A stretch of 32,265 bases of DNA from Cytidiella melzeri (lineage: Eukaryota > Basidiomycota > Agaricomycetes > Polyporales > Irpicaceae), in assembly GCA_022592445.1 (NCBI GenBank), contig JABYQR010000454.1, positions 1 to 32,265 of the forward strand, read 5' to 3'. The notes beneath the pieces were generated by a model. It was not told the DNA's origin, searched no databases, and saw only the letters and a list, made by a program, of their open reading frames with translations. This document shows, piece after piece, positions 1 through 10,119 of the stretch (position 1 is the stretch's first letter; every line of letters begins with the position of its first letter). The position numbers were made by a program, and so were the translations under genes.

Positions 1-298
1 CCACCTTCGTGGTGGTGGTGGTCTTGTTTGAAGAAGATTGAGTGGGCGCTTTCTCGCTTCGCCGCCCATCTCGGACTTCGGTGATCGTCCGACCCACCAA
101 CTTGAGCTCGTCAGAGTTGCCCTTTCAGGCCTGCAATGGATCTTCTTTGGCCTCGTGCTCACTCTTGAGCATGATGGCCACATTTTTGGCGTCAGCCTCG
201 CTGTTTGCATGACTGACGGCAAATATGGATTGGCTGTGGGCCGTTTGCCGCAAATTGCAGGTTTTGCGCGATTTTGGGTTCTTCTTCGTGTCTGACAT
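1..298 (-). pseudogene. Unrecognised open frame at left edge, with one in-frame stop
   Basis: On the minus strand an ATG at 298 opens a frame of 57 codons rich in Lys, Ser and Asn. It begins MSDTKKNPKSRK and ends EHEAKEDPLQA at a TGA (125-127). The same frame then continues without another stop to the window edge, with a hydrophilic, Lys/Thr-rich composition (GRTITEVRDG, then a Thr run). This looks like one coding region with a nonsense codon, or two exons around an intron I cannot place. No family is recognised. The piece is cut by the window boundary, so it could equally be a short spurious frame. Confidence 0.25.
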
Positions 299-1268
299 CC
301 GGAGTCTTCAGGGTATGTCCGGTGTGTCGGGATCTGGTTTTTCTTTATGGGCGCGTAGATAACTTGGTGTTGTTACGATTCCTGAAGAATGAAGAAGAAT
401 CGTTCCAGTTCGCGCCAGTGCATTGATGCTTTTTCAGATGTGACCTTTTTGTCCCCCAAACTGTGGGAATTTGATGGGGTAATACATGCGGTAATAAATT
501 TTGTAACAGTGTGGTGTAATGATTTGATGGTGTTTCATTTGCTTTGTTATTCACTCTACAAATGCGTGTGATGAGCTGAATCTCCCATCAAAAATCTGTT
601 TTTGTTTTTCGTATTGAACACATGTACATGAATAGACACAAATTTTACATCATCAGATAGTCCTGCCCTTCAGTAACACACAGACATAAAAATCTTCTTG
701 GTTGAACCCAACGTTGGGGATATACAGTCAATGTGCTGATAAAAGTTGCTCAGACTCCGTTTGGAACCCCGCTGATCTTTTTCTTGCAGGTTATCACATG
801 ATTTATGGCTATCCGGTTTGTACCTATCACATAGTTTTCAAGCGGCTGCCGCCGCATCGGGCCAATTCCCCTCTCTCTGATAGCAAACCTTATAATAGTC
901 AGTAGGTAACGCTCTACCCCACAGATCAACCTGATTTAGAGAATTCGGACCTTCCAAATGTTCCAACCCTGTGAAATGTGCATTTGTCAACCACTCTGCA
1001 ATCTCAAGTACGCTTGGTCGGCTTGCAGGCTATCTTCTTGTGTTGCATGCATGACTCAGTGGTTGATTACTCAGTGGCTGTATTTTTGACGCATCTAGAT
1101 GGCTGACCTAGAAAGTCTTTGCATTTGCAGTGAAACACATGCTATAGCCAGCAATGTATGTGCAGTTGTGGTAGATTCTACTTCATTTTGGTCTAAAGCA
1201 TAGTATTTGGATGCTAGTTTGTAATCTGCTGTGTACAGATATGAACAACGGTATCTATGTGTATTCTG
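299..1268. other. No gene recognised; AT-rich intergenic sequence
   Basis: Frames are short and low in coding character on both strands. No tRNA, rRNA or repeat structure was recognised here. Confidence 0.5.
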
Positions 1269-1511
1269 TTAATTATCTCTAAATACAGCATCTGCTGAGA
1301 AGGTCTCAATATTAGTGAGGAAAGCGTTTGCAGCTGATTTAGTTTGTTGCAGCCGTGACTTCCATTCATGGTTGGACACCGGGGTTGCTGTTCCTTCAAC
1401 AATGTCCTTTAATCGTTTCTGAAACCAGTCCTCTGCCTCCTCAGACGCACCAAGTATGTCCCCAATTATGCAACTGACACGGTGCTCCAACGTTGTGACT
1501 TCGTAATTCGA
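1269..1511 (-). other. Exon-like open frame of unknown family
   Basis: A minus-strand frame opens after a TGA at 1512-1514 and runs about 80 codons to a stop at 1269. It has no ATG near its 5' end. The composition is that of a soluble helical protein (for example ILGASEEAEDWFQKRLKD and SRLQQTKSAANAFLTN), unlike the low-complexity frames around it, so it may be an exon or a relic of one. No upstream or downstream exon could be placed and no family is recognised. Confidence 0.25.
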
Positions 1512-3097
1512 TCAACTTCTGCACCTTGTGAGTTTGTATGGGTTTGCGGTTTTGAGGTCATACAATATTGCCAACAACAGGGTAAACTACCCCGTCATTG
1601 AGATACGGTGAGAGAGGTGGTGAAGGTGGGTGAGTCTTGTCCCTGGTAATCTAATGCAACGCCACACACTGATTGTGCACACACCTTCTTTGCACTGCAT
1701 GCATATGCTCAGCACTTGTTGATATATTGAACAGCAAACGGTCCACTCACCTTGATGCAAGCAGTACAAGCCTTGATAACGAAAATGGCTTGCGGTCCGG
1801 TGTTAAGGGTAGGCGCCATCAGTGAAGCTTTGACTTGTTGTTCTTGCCCTCTCACTCGCTCTCTCCAGCCCCTGCATTCTCGGTCTTGGTCTTGCTCTCT
1901 CTCTCTCGCTCTTCCACCTCTCCACGGTTTATGTTGCACGAGAGGGTAGTGTACCCTCTTGTGTAATGTACCGTGTTCATCCTTTTCTGTCTCACCCTCT
2001 CTTCTGTGTGCAACTCGACACAGATGAACTGCGCAACAAATGCCTCACCACTCACATTCCCTCTCAGCCGCTCACTGCACACCAATATCACCTACAACGA
2101 CAGATTTGCCGCTATCTTCTCTGCCATTGGCCTGTTCCGCCAACCACGATTGCTCAATCTGATGAAACCCGATCCAAGCATGACGTGGGAGCGAGCACAA
2201 TCGTGTCCTTCTCGAGTTGTATTGTTGTAGAGTGCAGTTGGCATGCACAGCGTGTGCCGGAGTCTTAGAGTTGAGGAAGAAGACTACAGAGGGAAAAGAT
2301 GCGTGCTGTTTTGCAAGACAACGTACAGCTGATGGCGATTTGCTATGAGGTCGACAACGGAGTGTGCACTCTCGACGTGTCCATCATCAGCCAGTCTTTT
2401 GTGAGGCAGGATGGAGCTGGAGAGTTTGGAAAATGATTTGCGGGCGTTTCCGGAAGAGTGCTGCACTTGTAGAGTATGCGAGTTGTGTTTATAAACCAGC
2501 AATCAAGTTACTCTGGCCGCGAAACGTAGTTGTACGTACCCTTGCGATTGGTTTGATATATATATATATATCATCCAGTTTTCTCTCTACGCTACAAATA
2601 TGTTGCTTAATATCAATACAATCTCCATTCATCCCATTACCCGAGACATTGTCATCAGGCTGCAATTAGCCGTCCTCCAATTGAGAGTCCTGCTCACGCC
2701 TGAGGGTGTGTCAAACCTGCAAGCATGTTGATCTCTGTCGACGTCGGTGATTACTTCTCCAAGTGGCCGCACACCATTCACTGACTTACCTAGCAACCCC
2801 TTTGTGCCTGTCCTGGTCACGTTTCTTCAACCTCCTCTGACTCTTTGTTTCCCTCCTCACCATCCCCGACAACCTTGTTGTGCTTGACTTCCTCCTCAAT
2901 TCCTTGTGTTTCCGGAAATGGATCCATTGCAATGTTGGTGAGGGCAACTAGTAGATGGGTGGTGCTGCAAAGAGCAGCTAAGCGCGGTAAGTCGGTATAT
3001 CCTCATGCGCCACAAAGCGTAACTCGGTGCTGACAGGCCAGAGCTTACGTCCTCTTTTGATAATGACGCGCAAAAGGTTTTTTTTTATAAGTGCACT
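1512..3097. other. Intergenic, no gene recognised
   Basis: CT-rich stretches (about 1840-1930) and a dinucleotide repeat at 2556-2571 are the only visible structure. A minus-strand frame at 2284-2502 has some coding-like composition but no recognisable family or splice partners. A poly-T tract followed by TATAA (3086-3090) lies just upstream of the G-alpha relic. Confidence 0.4.
2556..2571. repeat. (AT)8 microsatellite
   Basis: Eight uninterrupted AT units in intergenic DNA. Confidence 0.9.
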
Positions 3098-3976
3098 TTG
3101 ACTTCACATGTGGTGGATCGACCCCCTTCACACTTCCCTTCCCCGTCCTCGGCGCTCTTGCTCTTGCCCCCAACCACCATCCTCTCTCTCTCCCCCCGCT
3201 GCTCAGATACCCAGCACATACATAAACATCATGGTAACTACCTCACACACGGTCTCAAGTACCTCCTTGACACCATGGTCGACATGAACTTGGAAGTTTC
3301 GGACGACAACCTGCAGTACATCGAGTTGATCGAAGAGGCGCAGGATATTCGAGACGGACAGCTGTTCCCAGAGGAGTACCTAGAACCTCTACGGCGGTTG
3401 TGGGAAGACCTGAGCGTGCAAAAGTGCTGGGAACGAGGGAGCGAGGCCACTCTTCCAGACAAGTATGTATCATATCATGCCTCTATGCCGGCAAGTACAT
3501 GTATTGAGGTTGTTTCTTTCCTCAATAAGGACAATCTGTTCCAGAAAAAAATACCACATTCCGACATCAAGAACTTCTTCCCTGTACGTCGCAGACGTGG
3601 GGAGGCATGCGCTCCTGGGAGACAGAGTGACTGACTCGTGTGTGCTCTTCACAGGAATTTGATGATGAGGCAAATAATGTTTGCGCCGGTCGTGATTACT
3701 ATAGGAAACGTTTCGCAAGACTTGCGCAGAAAGTGATTCAGAAGGAGCGTGATATATACATTCAGTGCGTCTGTTCTCTGACCTGGGGTGTCCAATGTTC
3801 CGCAACCGCCGCTCATATCAATGGCTGCGGTCCGCTCTACTGACATATCCTTCCAAAGCATCACCACCGCCACAGACACTGCCATGCTTCGAGTGGTCAT
3901 GGCTGCAGTTGAAGGTATGTGTGAATCAGAGATGCCCTGTCTGACGAAATTGGACCATGTTTCATCCACAGAGTGA
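3098..3976 (+). pseudogene. G-protein alpha subunit relic without the GTP-binding core
   Basis: Three blocks match fungal heterotrimeric G-alpha subunits in order. The first is a helical-domain segment (about 3245-3460; motifs YIELIEEAQDIRDG, EYLEPLRRLWED, CWERGSEATLPD). The second runs through the G4 region to the alpha-4/beta-6 area (FLNKDNLFQKKIPHS, IKNFFP; then AGRDYYRKRFARLAQK, ERDIYI). The third carries the G5 region (TTATDTAMLRVVMAAVE). Introns 3584-3654, 3765-3858 and 3915-3971 keep the frame open, and the frame stops immediately after the last one (TGA 3974-3976), so the receptor-contacting C-terminal tail is missing. The P-loop (G1), both switch regions and the DVGGQ (G3) motif are absent: the helical segment runs straight into G4 with no stop. 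G4 itself reads NKDN rather than the family NKxD. The nearest start is ATG 3275; an earlier in-frame ATG is at 3098. It cannot be an ordinary GTPase; it is a decayed or internally deleted paralogue. Confidence 0.8.
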
Positions 3977-4713
3977 GTCTTTCCATTTCTTTTGCCCCGC
4001 TCCCACCCCATTGGTTTTCGTCTTGCTTGTGCCGCAACACCCCACGCTCAACATTTGCGATTCTGTCGCATCCCCAACTCTCAGCATTATCCTTTGTCAA
4101 AGTCTTGAGGATGCCGCTTTGATATAGTGTTATATCATTTCGGGCTACGGTCAGCACGAAGGCCATTCAACTCAGCAATCCTTGGTCGTACATTATTACA
4201 TATATGCATTGTTGTGTCACCTTCATTTCTTCTTCGCATTCGCTGTCGCAGGTTTATCATTCTTTTTGAACCTTATGGAATTATTGTTCGTGTAATCATC
4301 TTTTCTTTCCTCTCATTCTTATCATCTTGCACTCTCGGTTGGTGTAATTGTTTGATCATGCGAAAACTCATTGTCTCTTTTCATGACGCGCCGCCTCTGC
4401 CTCTGCACCCTCACCCCTGCCGATTCCTGGCATCAATGCAATGTTTAAAAAACCCGTGCACTGTCCATAGGCTTGGTCATGAATGCGTCACTCTTTGGCA
4501 GAACTCTCATTATCTCCTCTGGACGTAACGATCCCCATGCATACACTGTAAACCAAAAAGTCCTGTACTCGACAGTATCGCTAATGATGTCAATATCTCT
4601 ATGAAACGATTGTATGGACTTCTGTAACCCACAGTAAGCCATGTCAATACCCTCCTAACCACACATCTCGTGATCTATCCACGAATCCTCTACAGGTAGC
4701 AGACAGTGGCCTA
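3977..4713. other. Intergenic, no gene recognised
   Basis: T-rich on the plus strand with only short frames. Nothing supportable was seen on either strand. Confidence 0.4.
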
Positions 4714-4993
4714 TTAGTAGCTCTCATCCGTGAGCGCACTTCTCAAACGGATGTTCATGAACAACTACTGTATGAGCCCGTCAGCAAAAGTAAGCCAGTG
4801 CACAAGCCGGAGTGACTTACTTCAGCCAGATCAGGCAGCGAGCCTTGCATGATTGGCAGATACACCAAGTTTGGTTCTGTCTGGAAGGGCCGCAACCCGG
4901 CGCGTTCCAGGCTTTCCCACCACCGCTTGAACGTGGGGAAAGCCGCGTGTGGTCCCCAAGCATGTATCTCCAACTGCATCTGACCGACAGGGA
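4714..4993 (-). pseudogene. C-terminal end of a methyltransferase-domain protein, cut by the Copia LTR
   Basis: From 4993 down to 4821 the minus strand encodes IPVGQMQLEIHAWGPH followed by FKRWWESLERAGLRPF, TEPNLVYLP and PDLAE. This arrangement is typical of the C-terminus of a family of fungal methyltransferase-domain proteins. A good donor (GTAAGT, 4820) follows the PDLAE codons. The best acceptor gives a second exon at 4767 that should start with an aromatic residue plus a short FMNIR-like stretch. Here its first codon is TAG, then TTG TTC ATG AAC ATC CGT, so the exon appears dead. At 4993/4994 the coding sequence changes abruptly into the Copia LTR. The N-terminal methyltransferase domain was not found on the far side of the element. 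Family assignment rests on the C-terminal motif only. Confidence 0.6.
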
Positions 4994-5388
4994 TAAAGAC
5001 GGTCGAATAGATTCAACCCGTCTAGAGGCAGGGATATGATGCACAGTCGTAATCCCACTTGCTGTCGTAAGAACCTAAGACACACGAGAGCAAGTTAATC
5101 CAGGTGCAAAAGAGAAAGAGCACGATCAGCATAATGACTGTACCTAAGACACACGAGCAGAGCAAGTTAACTACAGGTACAGGCTGTGAGCATATTGCAT
5201 ATGTGAGGAACAACAAAGAATACTCACTCCAGGTGCGGAAGAGAAAGAGCACGATGGAGTGTCAGGAGCGGGGGCGAAGGTATATAAGACAGAGCCCTCA
5301 GGCAACCCAAAAAGGAATATCTGTGATACAGATGTGTCTGCGTGATGAAAGAACAATAGAGCGACCATATACGGAGAACAAAAGAGCG
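4994..5388 (-). repeat. Left (3') LTR of the Copia element, truncated
   Basis: It is about 96 percent identical by eye to 9084-9480, with one 3-bp gap (in the ACACGAG...AGTTAA segment near 5088). It contains a TATATAAG box (about 5282) and internal repeats: CCTAAGACACACGAG occurs twice, and CCAGGTGC followed by RAAGAGAAAGAGCAC occurs twice. Its upstream end (right side) is fused to reverse-transcriptase codons at about 5388, so part of the LTR and the element's 3' internal region have been lost. Most substitutions relative to the other LTR are CpG to TpG or CpA in this copy. Confidence 0.88.
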
Positions 5389-7934
5389 TCCTTGGTCTCC
5401 TTAATGAGGGTGAGACTATTTCCCATAATGGTGAGATCGTCGACGTAGCAAACAATAATTTGGAGGGCTCCCCCTTGTTGACAAGTGAAAATGGCGACAT
5501 CACCTGTCTCGTAACAGACAAAGCCGAGTTCTTCGAGGCATGCCTTGAGCGTGAGGAACCATTGGCGTCCTGCTTGCTTTGGGCCATAGATTGCCTTATG
5601 AAGGCGGCATACTTTGCCTTCATCCAGTACAAACCCTTCAGGTTGCTCCATGTAAACCTCCTCGTCCGAAGATCCGTTCAGATAGGCTTGTTGGAAGTCA
5701 ATCTGGTGAATTTCCCAGTCTAGAATAGCTGCCAAGGCGACGAGGTATCGCCAAGACTCCAGACGGGCGACGGGAGCGAAGGTGTCTGTGAAATCGATGC
5801 CTTGAACTTGCTCAAAACCCTTGGCTACCAGACGTGCCTTATAACGATCAACATTACCGTCCTTGTTGAGTTTGAGTTTGTAAACCCATTTGCTCTTGGT
5901 TGCCTTGCGACCAGGGGGCAAATCGACTAGTTTCCATGTTCCAGTGTCCTGGAGACCTTTGATTTCAGCCTCCATAGCTGCATGCCAGTCATCTCGATCA
6001 GGTGAACTCATAGCCTGCCGGTAGGTACGAGGCTCCCCCTGAGGCGTAACTGCTGCTGCCAGCATGATGACCTGCTCGTCAGAGAGGACAGCGCCGGCGT
6101 CAGCTTTTGCTTTGCCTTTGCCTTTGTAAAGGACCTTGTTACCACAAGCCCGAGTTGTCTCCTCAATCTCTTGTTCAGTAGCAGCCCACATAGACTGGAG
6201 ACGCTTCGCATCACGAGGTACAACAGTACGTTGTGAACGACGTGTAACACCAGCATGAGCCGGGTTAGAGAATGGAAGGTAGTCATGTGGAGAAGCGGCC
6301 AGAAGACGATTGGGATTTGGCTCGAGTTTGGGAGAAGGTACAACAGGAGGCCCGTTCCGTTTGGAAGGCGAGAGTGGCGTGGACGAAGAGCTAGGCTCTG
6401 GTTTTGCAGACGTGGACGAACTAGGAATAGGAGTAGAGGGACGCGGTATCCGTGAAGACGTAGGGGCCGACGTGGATGTTGCGTCAAGAGGAGGTGGTTG
6501 TTGAGTTGAGGGCACTTGCGACGTGGTAGTAGCCGGCTGCGAAGGGGGCGTTAAAGGGAGTGAGAGTTCAAGATTGTACGTGGTCGGCGGAGAGGTTGGA
6601 ATGCTCGAAGATGGTTGAGTAGTAGGTGAAGGACGGTTAGGAAAGATCAGTTCGTCGAATACAACATCAGTACTCGAGACAATCCTATGAGTATGTTTGT
6701 CCCGTAAGCGGTAACCTTTAGAACCCGCTTCATACCCAACATGCACAAGAGGCTGAGCGTGAGCATCGAGCTTCCTGCAATGATCCTTGTGAATGTGGCG
6801 ATAGGCGAGGCAACCAAACACACGGAAGTATGAAACATCCGGCTTGGAGCCAGTGATAATCTCGAATGGTGTCCTCCAATCCAGAGACCGTTTGGGTGCT
6901 CGGTTGTGCACATGCACAGCAGTTTTCACGGCTTCTTCCCAAAATCCTTTGGACATCCCGGCGGTGTAAAGCATAGAGAGCGCAGCCTCCATGATGGTGC
7001 GGTTGAAACGCTCAGCCTTGCCGTTTTGTTGTGGTGTATCCGGGGTGGTGCGCTGATGGACAATGCCAAGATCCTTCAGTTGTTGCACGAAGCGCTTTGA
7101 CTGGTATTCACCGCCCCTGTCAGAGCGAAGAATCTTGATATCCCTCTCGAACTGAGTTTTGACCAGCTGACGGAACTCCTCAAACTTTTGCTCCTGTTCG
7201 TCTTTGTGTTTCAGGAAATAAATCCAGACGTTGTCAGAGCAGTCGTTGATGTACGTGAGCATGTAGAGGTGTCCGCCGTTTACAGAAGAGTTCTGCATAG
7301 GTCCAGCCAAGTCAGTGTGGATGAGATCGAAAGGTTTGTCCGCGCGAGGTGTTGAGGATGAATGGAATGTGCGCCGTGTGGCCTTGCCGAGTTGACAACC
7401 TTTGCATGCGTGTTCAGAGTGAGGAGTCTTCTCGTCGATAGTCAGACCTGTCACCGGGGAGTCGTTAGAGCGTAGCCTCTGTAGTGCTTCCCAGTTGAGG
7501 TGACCATAGCGTTGGTGTACAAGGTCGATGGGTGACGAGTGCGTGTGCGTGGAGGAGGCGACCGACGAAGAAGAGACGCGAAGTCCCAACCAGTATTGGC
7601 CGCCCTTGAGAGTACCTGTGCCGTAGGTGTCATCATTCTTGTGTATCCGTGCTTTACCACCAGTGAAAACGGTAGAAAATCCTTTAGAGTCAAGACAGGA
7701 AATCGAAATGAGTCAGTAGGCAATGCCCGGGCAGTATAAGACGTTGTCGAACTGCACTGTGAGCTGCTTTCCATCAACGTGTACGGTTCCACGTACGCAT
7801 CCAGACCCAAGCGTAGACATTGAAGTCTTCGAAGCATCAGCCAATGTCGCAAACGACGGCGTAGCGAACGGCTTGTAGTTGTGGAAGTCGTTGAGGTTGT
7901 TGCTGATGTGTCTCGTGCAGCCTGAGTCGAGCAT
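5298..7934 (-). pseudogene. Copia pol: protease, integrase and truncated reverse transcriptase
   Basis: The protease core is at 7934 (LDSGCTRHIS, the DSG-type aspartate). A TGA at 7713-7715 interrupts the linker (frame otherwise continuous, LISISCLDSKGF). Next come the integrase zinc finger (HQRYGH ... CKGC), the integrase core D-D-E (HTDLAGP, SDRGGEY, NGKAERFN; about 7310, 7120 and 7010) and a long Pro/Ser/Thr linker. The reverse transcriptase follows (WVYKLKLNKDGNVDRYKARL, QIDFQQAYLNG, YVDD at about 5440). After KETKDALL the frame enters the LTR, reads about 30 codons of LTR sequence and stops at 5298. The thumb/connection segment and RNase H are absent, so the product cannot complete cDNA synthesis. 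Confidence 0.92.
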
Positions 7935-8953
7935 TCAGGGTGTTTCACCCGAAGCATAAAACAAACATCTATATTTGCGACGTTGGCGGCTTTGGACGTG
8001 GAGTCCTCAGCAGAGACTACATGTACAGCAGCAGAACCGTTAGACGATGATGGTGACCCAGAAGATTCCTTCTTCCCCTTGTCCTTTCCTCCTTTTCTCC
8101 CTTTCCTTGCCTCCTCAATGGCAGCCTTCTTCTTACGACACTCGTCCTCTGTATGACCCTTGTACTTGCAGAACCCGCACTGCTTCTTTGACTTGCCCGA
8201 CGAGGACAAAGCCGAAGACTTGTTGAACTTGACCGCAGAGACTGAAAGCGGTTACTTTCGCTTAGCCTCGTCGATGAGGCGCAATTGGATGTTGTCGTAT
8301 TTCAAGTCCTTTGGCGCGGTGACAGCGAGGATGGGCTCGACAATGTTGGAGAAGGAGTCAGGGAGTACCGAGAGAAGACCAAAGCTCTTGAGCAGTTCCT
8401 TGTTGCCAAGGATGCCGGAGGCGTCAACTTCTTGCCAGAGACGACCACGTTCTTCAAGCTGTTCAACGAGAGGGCGTGAGCCGTCGATCGTGTGAAGGAA
8501 GTATTGCTTGAACTTGAGGAACGCAGAGAGAGTGGTCGAGGCGGAGTAGTTGGCCTTAAGCTTGGCGTAGATCTCGGCGGCAGAGTTGGATTCGAGGTCG
8601 AAAAGATGGTGGAGAGAGCTGTCGACGGTCGCGAGGAGAACCAGAGTGACGTTGGTGTCGGCCTTGCACCAGTCGTCGTAGTCCGTGTCAGTGGACGCGG
8701 GCTTGACCAGAGAAGGATCGACCATGCCAGACGCGGCTTGCGTCTTGAGGAACTGGATGAACAGCATGTTCCATTCCTTCCAGTTGTTGGCACCAGTCAG
8801 CTTAGGCAGCGAGTCGAGTTTGATGAACGAGGAGTTGCTGGAAGTGTTCTTGACGAACGACGAACCAGCGGCAGAGGGACCTGCAGAGGCAGGAGTGGAC
8901 CCAGCAGGGCCAGACGATGCCGAACCACCTGTGCGAGGTGTGGTGCTCGACAT
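7935..8953 (-). pseudogene. Copia gag polyprotein part (capsid and CCHC zinc knuckle)
   Basis: From ATG 8953 the frame encodes a Ser/Gly/Pro-rich leader and then a capsid-like domain of the Copia gag class (LPKLTGANNWKEWNMLFIQF, then DYDDWCKAD, IYAKLKANYSAS and FLHTIDG). It ends at LIDEAKRK with TAA (8252-8254). The same frame resumes directly after the stop and encodes a zinc knuckle (CGFCKYKGHTEDEC, about 8175-8135, pattern C-x2-C-x4-H-x4-C) and a Lys/Arg/Gly-rich tract, then loses frame near 7935. In an active element this would package element RNA in cytoplasmic virus-like particles. The stop is probably a disabling mutation, because knuckle and capsid are in one frame. Confidence 0.85.
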
Positions 8954-9070
8954 GTTGATAGGACGTTAAGGATGTGGATATAGAGACCTGGAGTTGTGTG
9001 TCGACGTTGATCGGAGCGAAGCGCAGATGGGCGCGATAAGGTGAACGACGAGTGTAGATTAGAGCCAGGC

Positions 9071-9083
9071 GGGGCTCATAACC
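9071..9083 (-). promoter_or_regulatory. Primer-binding site for a half-tRNA (initiator Met)
   Basis: Directly after the 5' LTR the minus strand reads GGTTATGAGCCCC. Its complement, GGGCTCATAACC, is the anticodon stem-loop sequence of initiator tRNA-Met (CAU anticodon). Copia and Ty5 elements are known to prime from this internal tRNA half instead of the tRNA 3' end, so the sequence and position fit a Copia-type site. Confidence 0.75.
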
Positions 9084-9480
9084 TAAAGACGGTCGAATGT
9101 ATTCAACACGTCTAGAGGCAGGGATGTGATGCGCAGTCGTAATCCCACTTGCCGTCGTAAGAACCTAAGACACACGAGCAGAGCGAGTTAATCCAGGTGC
9201 GAAAGAGAAAGAGCACAATCAGCATAACGACTGTACCTAAGACACACGAGCAGAGCGAGTTAACTACAGGTACAGGCTGTGAGCATATTGCATATGTGAG
9301 GGACAACGAAGAATACTCACTCCAGGTGCGAAAGAGAAAGAGCACGATGGAGTGTCAGGAGCGGGGGCGAAGGTATATAAGACAGAGCCCTCAGGCGACC
9401 CAAAAAGGAATATCTGTGATACAGATGTGTCTGCGTGATGAAAGAACAATAGAGCGACCATATACGGAGAACAAAAGAGA
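9084..9480 (-). repeat. Right (5') LTR of the Copia element
   Basis: This copy matches the left LTR and lies immediately upstream (minus strand) of the primer-binding site. It carries the same TATATAAG box (about 9374) and internal repeats (CCTAAGACACACGAGCAG at 9164 and 9236; CCAGGTGCGAAAGAG at 9193 and 9322). A second, diverged copy of its outer motif (GTGTCCGCGTGATGAAA, then ACAAAAGAATGTCC) lies at about 9558-9625, so the true LTR start may be 150-250 bp further right. The inner end reads TTTA rather than the usual CA. Confidence 0.85.
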
Positions 9481-10119
9481 GTCCGGTAATTACTAGTCCG
9501 TGAGCCGGAGCTGAAAAGCCATTATATACTACAAGGAAGCTGGCAACGAGGCAGTGTCCGCGTGATGAAACAAAAGATGTGATCATACTACAAAGGAGTC
9601 ATGAGACAGGAGACAAAAGAATGTCCAATAGGGGTGAAGTCCATGAGTAGCGCCGCAAAAGTCCATTAGCAAACTGAAGAAACGACGCGTCGAGGCACAA
9701 ACTTTTTCATTTACTAACATTGATTACGACGACGCTATACACGTGTGACGACGTCCGCTACCGTACAGTACGCGCCGCCGCTCGTTGAGATCTGCCCTGC
9801 GATCGCCGACGGCGCCTATCGCGCGGACTTTCAAAGGCGACGAGAAAATGGTGGGAGATTATCCTCAAGTCTGGGCACTCAGGGTAGGCCAGGTCTCTGT
9901 TACGGACCCCGTCTAATTTGTCGCGTATACTGACGGGATGTGTCGTTGACGTTAAGGCATATCTGCGACCATGAAAAGTCAACGAAACGTAGAAGAGAGT
10001 TCTCTGAATGACAATGTATCTTCATCGGTATTTCGTAGGATAGGTGCCTCGTCATTGCTGCTCTCCCTGCTCTGAGTTGTTTGCGTTCACAATCAGTTTC
10101 CCTGGAGTGTCAGCCCAGG
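9481..10119. other. LTR-like tail, then intergenic sequence
   Basis: 9481-9640 repeats motifs of the LTR outer end in diverged form and may be the rest of the LTR. 9640-10119 has no recognisable gene. The missing upstream exons of the methyltransferase fragment were searched for on the minus strand and not seen. Confidence 0.4.

Larger units (their letters stand above)
4994..9480 (-). mobile_element. Defective Ty1/Copia LTR retrotransposon
   Basis: Two direct repeats of about 395 bp (4994-5388 and 9084-9480) flank a gag-pol region on the minus strand in the Copia order: gag, CCHC knuckle, protease, integrase, reverse transcriptase. The element is dead several times over. There is an in-frame TAA after gag (8252-8254), a frameshift near 7935 before protease and a TGA at 7713-7715 after protease. 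The pol frame also runs directly from the reverse transcriptase into the left LTR, deleting the rest of the polymerase, RNase H and the polypurine tract. The right repeat probably extends past 9480, because related motifs recur to about 9640. No target-site duplication was found, and the left flank is a broken methyltransferase gene. Confidence 0.92.

Noticed and set aside
5022..5252. Hydrophobic frames on the minus strand repeated at 5022-5252 and 9112-9345
   Set aside because: They lie entirely inside the two LTR copies and consist of translated internal repeats; they are not membrane-protein genes.
8302..8793. Ser/Arg/Thr-rich frames overlapping the gag region on both strands
   Set aside because: They are shadows of the gag frame, produced by its GC-rich codon use.
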